Shown: positions 15,543 through 24,652, counted from the first letter of the stretch. The stretch: 64,000 nucleotides of DNA from Sandaracinobacteroides sp039808025 (GCA_039808025.1 JBDHSK010000003.1:236660-300659); one strand, 5' to 3'. Notes: generated by a model not told the origin, from the letters alone. A program made the numbers and translations.

Positions 15543-16682
15543 ATGCGCGGTATTTCAGGACTGCTTGCCTTGCTGGCGGCTGCGGCTCTGGGGCTATCTC
15601 CCCAGGCCGCACTGGCCCAACGCGCCGGTACGCTGATCGCGGCACAGCCCGTCGCAACGGCACCGCCGGCCATGCGGGCCTGCCGTGTCCGGTATTGGAC
15701 GACGAACGAGCGCAACGAGCCGATTGAGGTGAGTGGCATGGTGATTGCGCCCAATACCCGGGCGAACGGCGTCCCGCGCCGGGTCATCGCCTGGACGCAT
15801 GGCCTGGTGGGCATCGCGCAGCGCTGCGCGCCATCGATCGGCGAGGACAACTTCACGATCATCCCGGGGCTGCACGACGCGATCGGGCGCGGCTATACCG
15901 TCGTTGCGCCCGATTATCCGGGGTTGGGTTCCGGCGGGGTGCATACCGTGCTCGTCGGCGATAGCGAAGGCCGGTCGGTGCTCGACGCGGTGCGTGCGGC
16001 GCACGGCATTCCCGAAGCCGATGCCGGAATCCGCTTCGCGCTGTGGGGGGAATCGCAGGGAGGGCATGCCGCCTTGTGGAGCGGCCAGATCTGGTCGCGC
16101 TATGCCCCCGATCTTCAGCTCGTGGGTATCGCCGCAATCGTGCCGCCCACCGATCTCGCCCGTAATTTCTCTGAGGGCAGCGACCCGCGCGTGAGGGCGC
16201 TGCTCACCTCCTACACGGCAACGAGCTGGTCGCGGCATTTCGGTGCGCCGATGGCGACCTTCGGCACGCGGTCGGTCCAGAACGTGATGACCAGGCTGGC
16301 CGACAACAATTGCGTCCAGCTTAGCGCCAAGCCCAGGCTCGGGACCATTATCGGCATTGCCATCGCGCAGCGGGCAATCCGCAACCTCGACCTCGGCAGC
16401 AAGGCTCCGTGGGGCCGGCTGATGCGCGAGAACAGCCCGTCTCCCGCCGCCATTCCGGTCCCAGCGCTGATCGCGACCGGTACCGGCGACACGATCGTGG
16501 CGCCCGCGGTCGTACGCGATTTCGCCCGCCGCGCCTGCGCGCTCGGCAAGACGGTGCGCTTCCTGTCGGTGCCGGGCGGCGAGCACGGCACGGTTGCCCG
16601 GACCGAAGCGGCCGCAACGCTTCAATGGATCGACGCGCGGTTCGACGGACAGAAGGCTCCGACCACCTGCGGCTTATTTTGA
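15543..16682 (+). CDS. Secreted lipase-like alpha/beta hydrolase
   Basis: ATG 15543 has AAGGA upstream. The 379-residue product has a signal peptide (MRGISGLLALLAAAALGL...AALA) and then the fold of the secretory lipase family: RVIAWTHGLVG (oxyanion region), VVAPDYPGLGSGG, the nucleophile elbow GESQGG with Ser171, and a C-terminal GEHGTV histidine. An aspartate in TGTGDTIVA completes a triad. It should act in the periplasm or outside on ester substrates; specificity cannot be read. It lies 145 bp after the EF-G-like gene, in the same direction. Confidence 0.85.
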   Translation: MRGISGLLALLAAAALGLSPQAALAQRAGTLIAAQPVATAPPAMRACRVRYWTTNERNEPIEVSGMVIAPNTRANGVPRRVIAWTHGLVGIAQRCAPSIGEDNFTIIPGLHDAIGRGYTVVAPDYPGLGSGGVHTVLVGDSEGRSVLDAVRAAHGIPEADAGIRFALWGESQGGHAALWSGQIWSRYAPDLQLVGIAAIVPPTDLARNFSEGSDPRVRALLTSYTATSWSRHFGAPMATFGTRSVQNVMTRLADNNCVQLSAKPRLGTIIGIAIAQRAIRNLDLGSKAPWGRLMRENSPSPAAIPVPALIATGTGDTIVAPAVVRDFARRACALGKTVRFLSVPGGEHGTVARTEAAATLQWIDARFDGQKAPTTCGLF

Positions 16683-16740
16683 ACGGAGCACCGAACCACC
16701 GCCGCCGGGGATGACGGTGCCGTCGCTGAGCGGGCCGCTG

Positions 16741-17532
16741 TCACTCGGAACTGGCCTGTTTGCGCTTGGCGAAGACCTCCCTGGCAACTGGGAGCACCGA
16801 CATGGCATTGGGCCAGCCCGCATAATAGGCGAGATGGGTGATGGCCTCGGCTGCCTGTTCCTGCGTCAGGCCATTGTCCATCGCCCGGTTGAGATGAAAG
16901 GTGATCTGGGCGGTCTGGCCTGCTGCGGTCAGCGCCGCCACCGTAATCAGGCTGCGATCGCGCGGGGCGAGATCGGGGCGCAGCCAAAGATCGCGGAACA
17001 GATGATCGGTGGTATATTGGACCAGCCCCGGCGCCACCGCACCGAACTGCCCTTCGACGTTCCGCGCACGTTGCACCTCTGCCGCCTCGTCCAGCGGCAG
17101 CGGGTGCGGCGCGGCCGGGGGGAGCTGATCCGCGCCGATGCCGCGCCGTGCGAATACTTCGTTCACCGGACCGATCGCGGCCATGGCGTTACCCCAACCC
17201 GAATAGTAGGCGAGATGCGTGATCGTCTCGGAAATCTCGCTCGGCTTCACACCATTATCAAGCGCCAGATCGGTGTAGTAGCCGAGCGCGCCCGTCTGGC
17301 CGCGCGCAATCAGCGTCGCAATCGTCACGAGGCTGCGGTCGCGGTGGTTGAGACCGGGACGGTTCCAGACCTGACCGTAAAGGCGTTCCTGCGTATATCG
17401 CTCAAGCGCAGGCGCAACCGAACGGACCTGTTCGGGTGAGATGCGGCGATACTCGACGTTGGCTGGTTCGGCGCCGGTTGACGAAGCGGACATTGCGAGT
17501 GCTCCTGCTAATATTGTGAGAACGTGTTTCAT
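16741..17532 (-). CDS. Secreted protein with two carboxymuconolactone decarboxylase-like domains
   Basis: The 263-residue protein has a short signal peptide (MKHVLTILAGALAMSAS) and two CMD repeats. Repeat 1 contains RSLVTIATLIARGQTG and ETITHLAYYSGWGNAM; repeat 2 contains RSLITVAALTAAGQTA and EAITHLAYYAGWPNAM. The redox-active Cys pair of AhpD-like members is absent, so it is PcaC-like. The substrate is unknown. It lies downstream of an alcohol dehydrogenase and two aldo/keto reductases on the same strand, under the probable control of the LysR protein at 22938. Confidence 0.86.
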   Translation of the reverse strand: MKHVLTILAGALAMSASSTGAEPANVEYRRISPEQVRSVAPALERYTQERLYGQVWNRPGLNHRDRSLVTIATLIARGQTGALGYYTDLALDNGVKPSEISETITHLAYYSGWGNAMAAIGPVNEVFARRGIGADQLPPAAPHPLPLDEAAEVQRARNVEGQFGAVAPGLVQYTTDHLFRDLWLRPDLAPRDRSLITVAALTAAGQTAQITFHLNRAMDNGLTQEQAAEAITHLAYYAGWPNAMSVLPVAREVFAKRKQASSE

Positions 17533-17580
17533 GCCGAAATCCCGCGAGATGCCCGGTGGGGGGACGAACGGAGCCGGCTC

Positions 17581-18615
17581 CTACGGCCGCACCAGGACCT
17601 TGATCGCCTCGCGCTCGTTCATCGCGCGATAGCCATCCGGCACTCCGTCGAGCGACACGGTTCGATCGAACACGCGGCCCGGATCGATCCGCCCTTCCAT
17701 CACGTCGGGCAGCAATTCCTCGATGTAGGCGCGGACCGGAGCAGGGCCGCCGGCGACGATGACGTTGCGGTAGAACATCGCCTGTGCGCCGGGGATGACG
17801 GAGTAATGTGGCACGCCCACGCGGCCAACCGCTCCGCCCGCCCGGACGATGCCCATCGATGTCTCCAGCGCCGTCTCGTTTCCGACGCATTCGAGGACTG
17901 ACTGTACGCCATAACCTCCGGTCAGTGTGCGCACGCGCGCGATGGCATCTTCGCCGCGCTCTGCCACCACGTCGGTTGCGCCGAATGCTCTTGCCAGCGC
18001 CGTCCTGTCCGCGTGGCGACCGAGGATGATGATCTGTTCGGCGCCAAGCCGCCTGGCCGCGATGACGCCGCACAGGCCGACCGCACCGTCCCCCACGACC
18101 GCGACGCTGCCGCCGGGGCGAACCCGCGCGGTCAATGCCGCATGATGGCCGGTGCCCATGACATCCGAGAGCGTGAGGAGCGAGGGCATCAGCGCATCGT
18201 CGGGATCGACATCGATGGGATAGAGTGTGCCGTCGGCCTGCGGGATGCGGAGCGCTTCGGACTGAGCACCGCCTACTGCGGGGTCGCCGAAAAATCCGCC
18301 GTGCTCACACGCGGTATGCAGCCCTTCGTCGCAGAACAGGCAACTCCCGTCGGAGAAGGCGAATGGCATGATCACCAATTGGCCGCGCCTGATCCGCCGC
18401 ACATCGCGGCCGACCTCCTCGACGATGCCAATCGCTTCATGTCCCATCGGCCGCCCGCCCGGTGTCTCGGGAAGATCGTTGTAAGGCCACAGGTCGCTCC
18501 CACAGATGCAGGCGCGGGTGATGCGGATCACCGCGTCCGTGGGTTCCTTGATTGAGGCGTCCGCGACATTCTCGATCCGGACGTCGCCTGCTTTGTGCAT
18601 GATCGTTGCACGCAT
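17581..18615 (-). CDS. Zinc-dependent alcohol dehydrogenase (MDR family)
   Basis: This 344-residue medium-chain dehydrogenase has catalytic-zinc ligands Cys38 (CICGSD) and His59/Glu60 (MGHEAIG), and a cysteine-rich structural loop (SCLFCDEGLHTACEH). The Rossmann segment is VAVVGDGAVGLCGVIAARRLGA. It would oxidise an alcohol or reduce an aldehyde with NAD(P). It is flanked on the same strand by the CMD protein and an aldo/keto reductase, suggesting one catabolic or detoxification unit. Confidence 0.9.
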   Translation of the reverse strand: MRATIMHKAGDVRIENVADASIKEPTDAVIRITRACICGSDLWPYNDLPETPGGRPMGHEAIGIVEEVGRDVRRIRRGQLVIMPFAFSDGSCLFCDEGLHTACEHGGFFGDPAVGGAQSEALRIPQADGTLYPIDVDPDDALMPSLLTLSDVMGTGHHAALTARVRPGGSVAVVGDGAVGLCGVIAARRLGAEQIIILGRHADRTALARAFGATDVVAERGEDAIARVRTLTGGYGVQSVLECVGNETALETSMGIVRAGGAVGRVGVPHYSVIPGAQAMFYRNVIVAGGPAPVRAYIEELLPDVMEGRIDPGRVFDRTVSLDGVPDGYRAMNEREAIKVLVRP

Positions 18616-18652
18616 GGGGATTCTCCTGATTAGTCAGCTGAGACGTGTAAGT

Positions 18653-19675
18653 TCACGCCTTGCCGCCGGCGGGCGGAGCCTCGCGGCCGACCATCGCGAG
18701 TTGCGGCGGTGCGTAGCGCTCACCCTCGATCCGGATGCGGGACGCGGCTTCATGGATCTGGTTGAGGTCCACACGAGACAATTCGACATCCGCGGCGCCG
18801 ATGTTTTCCTCGAGCCGGTGAAGCTTGGTCGTCCCCGGAATCGGCGCAATATATGGGCGCTGTGCGAGTAACCAGGCGAGCGCGATTTGCGCGGGCGTAT
18901 GGCCTTTTTCCTCCGCGACCCGTTTCAGAAGGTCCACCAGTGCCTGGTTCTTCGCCATGGCATCAGGCGCGAAGCGTGGCTGAGACGCACGGAAATCGCC
19001 GTCGCCGAGCTTCGTGTCCTTGCTGAAGGTGCCTGTCAGGAACCCCTTGCCCAGCGGGCTGTAAGGCACGAAGCCGATGCCGAGTTCGTCGCAGGCATCG
19101 AGGATGCCGTTGGTTTCGGGCGCACGCCACCACAGCGAATATTCGTTCTGCACCGCCGCGACCGGCTGGACCGCGTGCGCCCGCCGCAGAGTCTGAACCC
19201 CTGGCTCAGACATACCGAAGTGTCGGGCCTTGCCTTCGGCGATCAGGTCTTTCACCGTTCCGGCGACATCCTCGATCGGGACGTTCGGATCGACCCGGTG
19301 CTGATAGAGCAGGTCGATCGTCTCGATGCCGAGGCGGCGCAGCGATCCTTCGACCGCCCGCCGGATATGCTCGGGACGGCTGGAGACGCCGTGGTTCTCG
19401 CCCGTCGCGGGATCGATGTCGAACCCGAACTTGGTGGCGATCACCACCTTGTCGCGCAATTGCCGCAGTGCCTCGCCAACCACCTCTTCATTGGCGAACG
19501 GGCCATAGACTTCGGCGGTATCGAAGAAGGTCACGCCGCGTTCCACAGCAGCGCGGATCAGCGCGACCCCTTCGTCCTTCGGCAGTTGCGTCGCATAGCT
19601 GAAGCTGATCCCCATGCAGCCAAGGCCGATGGCCGAGACGTCGAGGCCGCTCGTTCCGAGTGTACGCTTTTGCAT
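18653..19675 (-). CDS. Aldo/keto reductase (first of two)
   Basis: The 340-residue protein is a cytoplasmic AKR barrel: MQKRTLGTSGLDVSAIGLGCMG at the N-terminus, DTAEVYGPFANEEVVG with catalytic Asp/Tyr, KVVIATKFGF with the Lys, and LLYQHRVDP with the His. NADPH-binding residues lie in AQIALAWLLAQ and IPGTTKLHRLEENI. RBS AAGGAGACAGG precedes the ATG at 19675. It lies in tandem with the cupin and the second AKR. Confidence 0.9.
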   Translation of the reverse strand: MQKRTLGTSGLDVSAIGLGCMGISFSYATQLPKDEGVALIRAAVERGVTFFDTAEVYGPFANEEVVGEALRQLRDKVVIATKFGFDIDPATGENHGVSSRPEHIRRAVEGSLRRLGIETIDLLYQHRVDPNVPIEDVAGTVKDLIAEGKARHFGMSEPGVQTLRRAHAVQPVAAVQNEYSLWWRAPETNGILDACDELGIGFVPYSPLGKGFLTGTFSKDTKLGDGDFRASQPRFAPDAMAKNQALVDLLKRVAEEKGHTPAQIALAWLLAQRPYIAPIPGTTKLHRLEENIGAADVELSRVDLNQIHEAASRIRIEGERYAPPQLAMVGREAPPAGGKA

Positions 19676-19742
19676 GTCCTGTCTCCTTCATTCATGGGAT
19701 GGCTGCCGATCGCGCCGGGGCGCGGTGCGGTCGCCATGTTCG

Positions 19743-20237
19743 TCAATCCTGAGATGGCGCCGCCAGATATTCGGCGTCGGTCACCTTCTCCGCCCAAATG
19801 ACATTGGTGCCATCGAGGGCTTCCTGGATGGTGATGTGGGTGAGCGGCGTGGTGGCGGTGGCGCCATGCCAATGCCTGACGCCCGGCGGGCACCAGATAA
19901 TGTCGCCCTTGCCGATTTCGACGCGCGGCCCCCCGGCGACCTGTGTCCAGCCGGTGCCTTCGGTCACGATGAGCGTCTGCCCGAGCGGATGGCTGTGCCA
20001 GGCGCTGCGCGCACCCGGCTGGAACGTCACGACACCGCCGGTCAGGCGCGAAGGTTCGTCTCGCCTGAAGCGCGAGCCGATGTAGGCATCGCCGGTGAAA
20101 TGCTCTGCCGCGCCCTTGGTGGCTGGCTGCGATCTCTGGTGGATAATCTCCATGTCCGGCTCCGTTCCCTGCCCGAGGGCAGGGACACTTGAGCAAAGAA
20201 GGAGCAGGGCAATGGTTCCAGCGGATGTGATCTTCAT
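19743..20237 (-). CDS. Exported cupin-domain protein
   Basis: The 164-residue product has a signal peptide (MKITSAGTIALLLLCSSVPALG) and a single cupin barrel. Motif 1 is SAWHSHPLGQTLIVTEGTG and motif 2 is CPPGVRHWHGA; the histidines would bind one metal ion. Similar proteins are sold in databases as mandelonitrile-lyase-like cupins, but the substrate is not determined by sequence. It sits between the two AKR genes on the same strand, with 30-70 bp gaps. Confidence 0.85.
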   Translation of the reverse strand: MKITSAGTIALLLLCSSVPALGQGTEPDMEIIHQRSQPATKGAAEHFTGDAYIGSRFRRDEPSRLTGGVVTFQPGARSAWHSHPLGQTLIVTEGTGWTQVAGGPRVEIGKGDIIWCPPGVRHWHGATATTPLTHITIQEALDGTNVIWAEKVTDAEYLAAPSQD

Positions 20238-20267
20238 GGTGAAGTTCCCTTGTCGGTCCGCCCAGAC

Positions 20268-21287
20268 TCAGCGCCGCCCGCCGCGGGCGACGAGTTCCCG
20301 AAATGCCGCAACGTCAAAAGTCTCGGGATCGGGGCCGCCACGCTCGTTCAGGTTGATGCTGTCGATTGTCGCCATATCGGCGTCGCTCAACTCGAAGTCG
20401 AAGACGTCAAAATCCTGCGCAATATGCTGAGCATTGGTCGACCGGGGGATGACCACCAGCCCATTCTGAAGGTGCCAGCGTATCACCACCTGCACGGGCA
20501 GCTTGCCGTGCCGCTTCGCCACGTCCACGATCTGGGGGATCTGGAGCATGCGCGCCACTTTCCGGGCGCCGCCGAGCGGCGACCAGCTTTCGGTGACGAT
20601 CCCCCGCCGGGCATTTTCCGCACGCAGATTCTGCTGGCTGAAAAGCGGGTTGATTTCGATTTGGTTGACCGCCGGGACGATCGTGGTCCGGGCGCGCAGC
20701 GTATCGAGGTGACCGGGATTGAAATTGCTCACCCCGATCGCCCGAATCCGACCGTCCGCGTGCAGCTTCTCGAGCGCCTTGTAGGCGGCGATGGTCTTTT
20801 CGAACTCCGACGGGACCGGCCAGTGCAGCAGATAGAGGTCAAGATAGTCGAGCTTGAGCTTGCCCATGCTGACGTCGAAAGCGCGCAAGGCTTCGTCATA
20901 GCCGAATTGCTCGATCCAGAGCTTGGTGGTGACGAACAGTTCATCCCGCGCGACGCCGCTGCGGATGATGCCTTCACCCACTTCGGCTTCGTTGCTGTAG
21001 TTCGCCGCAGTATCGATCAGCCGGAAGCCGGTACCGATGGCGGTGCTCACCGCCTGAGCCGCCTGTTCGGGCGCGATGCCAAATGTGCCGAAACCCAATG
21101 TCGGCATGGTCACGCCGTTGTTGAGCGTGACGCGCGGCGTGGTGGTGGTCCTGGCGTTTGATGTGCCGGGCGCGGACTGCGCCGAAGCGAAAGCGGGTAT
21201 CAGCGCAGTTGCCGCCGCAGCGGTGGTCGCAGCAAGGACGGTACGGCGGCTCAATACGGGTTCGAACGGTGTCGATTGGCTTTCCAT
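20268..21287 (-). CDS. Tat-exported aldo/keto reductase (second of two)
   Basis: The ATG at 21287 is used (AAGGAG 9 nt upstream; the frame could extend to a TTG at 21305). The 339-residue product carries a twin-arginine signal (VLSRRTVLAATTAAAATALIPAFASA) and an AKR barrel: NNGVTMPTLGFGTFG, DTAANYSNEAEVGEG, VTTKLWIEQFG and YLLHWPVP. A Tat signal on a reductase implies folding with its cofactor before export. It belongs to a different AKR subgroup from the gene at 18653. Confidence 0.88.
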   Translation of the reverse strand: MESQSTPFEPVLSRRTVLAATTAAAATALIPAFASAQSAPGTSNARTTTTPRVTLNNGVTMPTLGFGTFGIAPEQAAQAVSTAIGTGFRLIDTAANYSNEAEVGEGIIRSGVARDELFVTTKLWIEQFGYDEALRAFDVSMGKLKLDYLDLYLLHWPVPSEFEKTIAAYKALEKLHADGRIRAIGVSNFNPGHLDTLRARTTIVPAVNQIEINPLFSQQNLRAENARRGIVTESWSPLGGARKVARMLQIPQIVDVAKRHGKLPVQVVIRWHLQNGLVVIPRSTNAQHIAQDFDVFDFELSDADMATIDSINLNERGGPDPETFDVAAFRELVARGGRR

Positions 21288-21316
21288 CAGGTTTTCTCCT
21301 TCCAAGGCGGTGGGTT

Positions 21317-22561
21317 TCAGATGGCGTTCGGGGAGCAGGTTTCCGGTTTTTCGAAAACGGCCGTTCCTGACTCAAGCGGTTGTGATCTGGCCTTCGCCGG
21401 TCCGCGAAGGCCCAGCGCGACGGTGAAGACGGTGAGCGCCAGCAGCGCGGCGGCGGTGACGAGCGGTGCGGTGGGGCCGCCGCGATCGAGAACCACCCCG
21501 CCAAGCGCGGCGCCGGCCGTGTTCGCGATCTGGATAACGGCCACCTGAAGCCCACCGGCGGCCTCGGCTACATCGCCAAGATTGCGCGTTACCCATGTCG
21601 ACCAGGCGACCGGAACCATGCCGAAGGCAAAGCCCCAAATGGCCGTGATGCCGGTTACCACCACCGGGTTGCTTCCCATCGCCACGAGTCCCAGGGCGCA
21701 AAGCACAAGAACGAGCGGCGCGAGCAGCAGGGTCGCGGGCAGGCTGCGCGACAGGGCAAGGCCAGAGAGCGAAGTGCCGGCGAAATTGGCCAGCCCGAAA
21801 AGCAGGAGCACGCCGGTGAGCGCACCGGTTTCAAGCCCGGTCACGCCCTCATAGAACGGACGCATGTAGGTGAAGAAGGCGAACTGGCCGGCGAAAGCGA
21901 AGAAAGTCGCTAGCATTGCCGCCCCCACCTGGGGTCTCTTCGCCACGGCGAGAATCCCGCTCGTTTTCGAAGTCGTTTCAGCGGGCATCGCCGGCAGAAC
22001 GCGCCACTGCCAGACCCAGCACGCGGCGCCGAGCAGCGCAGCGCTGATGAAGACACCGCGCCAGCCGATGATGCTGCCGATCGCTGTGCCGAGTGGAGCC
22101 GAGATCACCAGCGCGACAGAGACGCCGCCAAAGATGATCGAAAGCGCCTTGGGTACCTCGCTTTCCGGGACCAGGCGCATCGCAATTGCCGCCGACATCG
22201 ACCAGAAGCCGCCCAGGGCGAAGCCCAGCAAAACACGTGCAACCATCATGACGAGGAAGTTGGGCGCGGTGGCGGTCAGCAGGCTCGAGATCGCCATCAA
22301 GGCTGAAAAGCCAAGCAGGACCATACGCCGATCGAGCTTGCGGATGACGCTAGAGGTAAAGAGGCTCGCAAACATCGCCGCGATTGCGGTGGCCGAAATC
22401 GTTTGCCCGGCCGCACCGGCCGAGACGCCCAGATCCCTCGCCATCGGCGTCAACAGGCTCGCGGGCAGCAGTTCCGCAGTGATGATTCCGGCAACGCTGA
22501 ACGCAACCGCAAATACGGCGGCGGTCCCGGTGCCAGCTGCGATGGAGGATTGTCGTGACAT
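21317..22561 (-). CDS. MFS transporter (AraJ/YdhP-type exporter)
   Basis: The start is the ATG at 22561 (MSRQSSIAAG), not the upstream in-frame candidate. The 414 residues contain about twelve hydrophobic segments, with the conserved RKLDRRMVLLGFSALM loop between helices 2 and 3 and LPASLLTPMARDLGVSAG near the N-terminus, typical of drug/sugar exporters of the DHA1 group. It is the first gene of the minus-strand cluster and divergent from the LysR gene, with a LysR-type box between them. Confidence 0.88.
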   Translation of the reverse strand: MSRQSSIAAGTGTAAVFAVAFSVAGIITAELLPASLLTPMARDLGVSAGAAGQTISATAIAAMFASLFTSSVIRKLDRRMVLLGFSALMAISSLLTATAPNFLVMMVARVLLGFALGGFWSMSAAIAMRLVPESEVPKALSIIFGGVSVALVISAPLGTAIGSIIGWRGVFISAALLGAACWVWQWRVLPAMPAETTSKTSGILAVAKRPQVGAAMLATFFAFAGQFAFFTYMRPFYEGVTGLETGALTGVLLLFGLANFAGTSLSGLALSRSLPATLLLAPLVLVLCALGLVAMGSNPVVVTGITAIWGFAFGMVPVAWSTWVTRNLGDVAEAAGGLQVAVIQIANTAGAALGGVVLDRGGPTAPLVTAAALLALTVFTVALGLRGPAKARSQPLESGTAVFEKPETCSPNAI

Positions 22562-22769
22562 CAACACAGGAAGCTCACTTGCAAAGTCAACGGGTCGCAG
22601 CGCGCCAACACGCCCCCAAAAATGGGGCGGCGCCATCGACGCGATTGGTACCGGTGAAACGAAGCGGGTGCTGGCTCACCTGTTCCGTGGGTGAGGGCAA
22701 CTCGCGGCTGTTGACCCGCCATATACGCTTTTGCAGGGGCAGGCGGTTAGACCCCTTCATGCGATGCGA

Positions 22770-22788
22770 CGATGAATAAAATTCATCG
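22770..22788. promoter_or_regulatory. LysR-type box between the MFS gene and the regulator
   Basis: CGATGAAT-AAA-ATTCATCG is a perfect 8+8 dyad and fits the T-N11-A consensus (TGAATAAAATTCA). It lies in the 376-bp divergent intergenic region 22562-22937, where LysR proteins normally bind. Nothing else was recognised in that gap. A close copy is at 23881. Confidence 0.7.
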
Positions 22789-22937
22789 TGGATCTGGCGT
22801 GATCGGCTTACATAGGGATGGAGGCAGACCGCGTGATGGCCCGGCAGAACTGTCCGTTGTCATCATCCAATTCCCGCAACAGGGCGCACATGCTAATGAC
22901 GAACATCGGTACGCGAGTAGGGGGGCGGGAGTCGCAA

Positions 22938-23846
22938 ATGCAGGTCAATCGATCCGACCTTGCGGACTGCGCCCTGTTCCTGGCGATTGCCAGGCACGGG
23001 AATTTCCGAAAGGCGGGGCTGGAACTCGGCGTGAGCGCATCGGCGCTCAGTCACGCTTTGAAAAACTTCGAGACCCGGCTGGGCCTGCGCTTGCTCAACC
23101 GCACCAATCGTTCTGTCACCCTGACGGCGGCCGGAGAGCAATTGCTGGAGGCGGTCAATGCTCCGGTGGCATCGATCAGCGATGCATTCGAAGCGCTGAA
23201 CCGTTTTCGTGACGCCCCGTCGGGGCGCATCCGCATCAACGTCATGGCGGATGCCGCGGTGCTTCTCGTCGGTCCGGTTCTGCCGACATTCATGGATCGC
23301 TATCCCGACATCGAGATCGAGATCTCGGCGAACAACCATATGGTCGACGTGATCGACGGTGGCTATGACGCCGGCATCCGATATGGCGGCACCGTGCCGG
23401 AGGACATGATCGCCCAGCGCCTTTCCAGGGAAATCGACTGGGTTGTGGTCGGTGCCCCCTCCTATATTGAACGCTTCGGTATACCCGAACATCCAGGCGA
23501 CCTCGTCAATCACCGCTGCTTCCGTATCCGCCTCGGCAATGACAGCATCTACAAGTGGGAATTCGATCGCGGCGACGAGAGCATCGCGATCGATGTGCCC
23601 GGGGCAATCACGGTCGATCACGCCGACGCGGCCCTGCCTGCCGTGCTCGGCGGCGGTGGGCTGACCTATTTGTCCGAACCACGGGTACGGCCGCTGGTCG
23701 AAGCGGGGCAACTGAAGATCGTGCTTCCCGAATGGGCATCGTCCGGCCCGGCCTTTCACATGTATTATTCGTCGCGCCGCAACGTGCCCACCGGCATCAA
23801 ACTTCTGATCGACCTGATCCGCGAACTGGCGCCGCTGGGATATTGA
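22938..23846 (+). CDS. LysR-family transcriptional regulator
   Basis: The ATG at 22938 (GGGAG upstream) gives 302 residues, the usual LysR size; longer frames reach 22818. The N-terminal winged HTH reads CALFLAIARHGNFRKAGLELGVSASALSHALKNFETRLGLRLLNRTNRSVTLT. The effector domain follows (GRIRINVMADAA, EIEISANNHMVDVIDGGYDAGIRYGG). It probably controls the divergent oxidoreductase and MFS cluster, and the former SDR gene downstream, through the two boxes at 22770 and 23881. Confidence 0.92.
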   Translation: MQVNRSDLADCALFLAIARHGNFRKAGLELGVSASALSHALKNFETRLGLRLLNRTNRSVTLTAAGEQLLEAVNAPVASISDAFEALNRFRDAPSGRIRINVMADAAVLLVGPVLPTFMDRYPDIEIEISANNHMVDVIDGGYDAGIRYGGTVPEDMIAQRLSREIDWVVVGAPSYIERFGIPEHPGDLVNHRCFRIRLGNDSIYKWEFDRGDESIAIDVPGAITVDHADAALPAVLGGGGLTYLSEPRVRPLVEAGQLKIVLPEWASSGPAFHMYYSSRRNVPTGIKLLIDLIRELAPLGY

Positions 23847-23880
23847 TCGGCAGGCCAGCATAGGCAGCGCGGAGGTCTAT

Positions 23881-23897
23881 GATGAATCGTCTTCATC
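23881..23897. promoter_or_regulatory. Second LysR-type box, before the SDR remnant
   Basis: GATGAA-TCGTC-TTCATC is a 6+6 dyad, again T-N11-A (TGAATCGTCTTCA). It shares the half-site with 22770-22788 and lies 34 bp after the lysR stop. Confidence 0.6.
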
Positions 23898-23971
23898 GCC
23901 GCATGCCAAGGGGGCGGCCTACTACCGAACCTTGGATCCTCTAGATTGCTGATGTCTGAGGCGGCCGCCTC

Positions 23972-24364
23972 AATGCGGCCAACTACATTGCCGGCGTTCC
24001 CGTCGCGGTTGTCTACAGGGCGGACGTCGATGGCGCGGATGTCGACCGCATCGTCGCCATCAATCTGCGCGGCGTGTTCAATTGCATGAAGCACGAACTG
24101 CTACAGATGCGCGCGCAGGGCAGCGGCGCGATCGTCAACTGCTCTTCGCAGAGCGGATTTGTCGGCCTGCTCGGCCTTAGTGCCTACACGGCCTCCAAGC
24201 ATGGGGTGATCGGCCTCACCAAGGCGGCACTAGAATATGTGCCCGGTGAAGCCGCACAACAGGTGGTCGTAATGCGACCGCCCATGGCGGAGTCATCGAG
24301 TGATCACTACCTCGCAGGGCTGAAGATCATCTTTATTCCGGGACGATGGCAAACTGAAGTGTGA
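23972..24364 (+). pseudogene. Truncated short-chain dehydrogenase (SDR) gene
   Basis: The frame encodes the middle of an SDR: DVDRIVAINLRGVFNCMKHELLQM, GAIVNCSSQSGFVGLLGL and the active-site SAYTASKHGVIGLTKAALEY. The N-terminal nucleotide-binding half is missing, since an in-frame stop (23957) and unrelated DNA lie upstream. After LEY the sequence no longer matches SDRs, so the 3' part is also lost or frameshifted. It is a decayed gene, formerly next to the LysR box at 23881. Confidence 0.75.
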
Positions 24365-24428
24365 AGCGGTATGATGGACGTGTTACAGTCACTTCCGGTT
24401 CCAGCGCTCCTAAAATGGGGTGGTCGTC

Positions 24429-24590
24429 GTCATTGGCGATAGATGGCGAGATTTTTCTCAAGCCGCTCAGGCGCAAAAGACAAAGTTTTCATGAGCGGTA
24501 GCTTGTTGGTGGCAAGCACGACAGTATATCGCTTCTCAGAAATATTTTTTTCTTTTTTCAATCAGATGGGATTCTGCAGATATTCGAGTC
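24429..24590 (+). repeat. Dispersed imperfect repeat, copy R2
   Basis: This is the partner of 11993-12160. Shared blocks are GGCGATAGATGGCGA, GTTTTCATGAGCGGTAGCTT and a T-rich tract followed by CAATCAGAT. It has no ORF. It lies between the SDR remnant and the acetyltransferase gene. Confidence 0.55.
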
Positions 24591-24652
24591 GTAGTGGGCC
24601 AGCGATTGGCATGGTGACATGGGGAAGTGCGGGTGACGCGCGGGGTTGCCGG

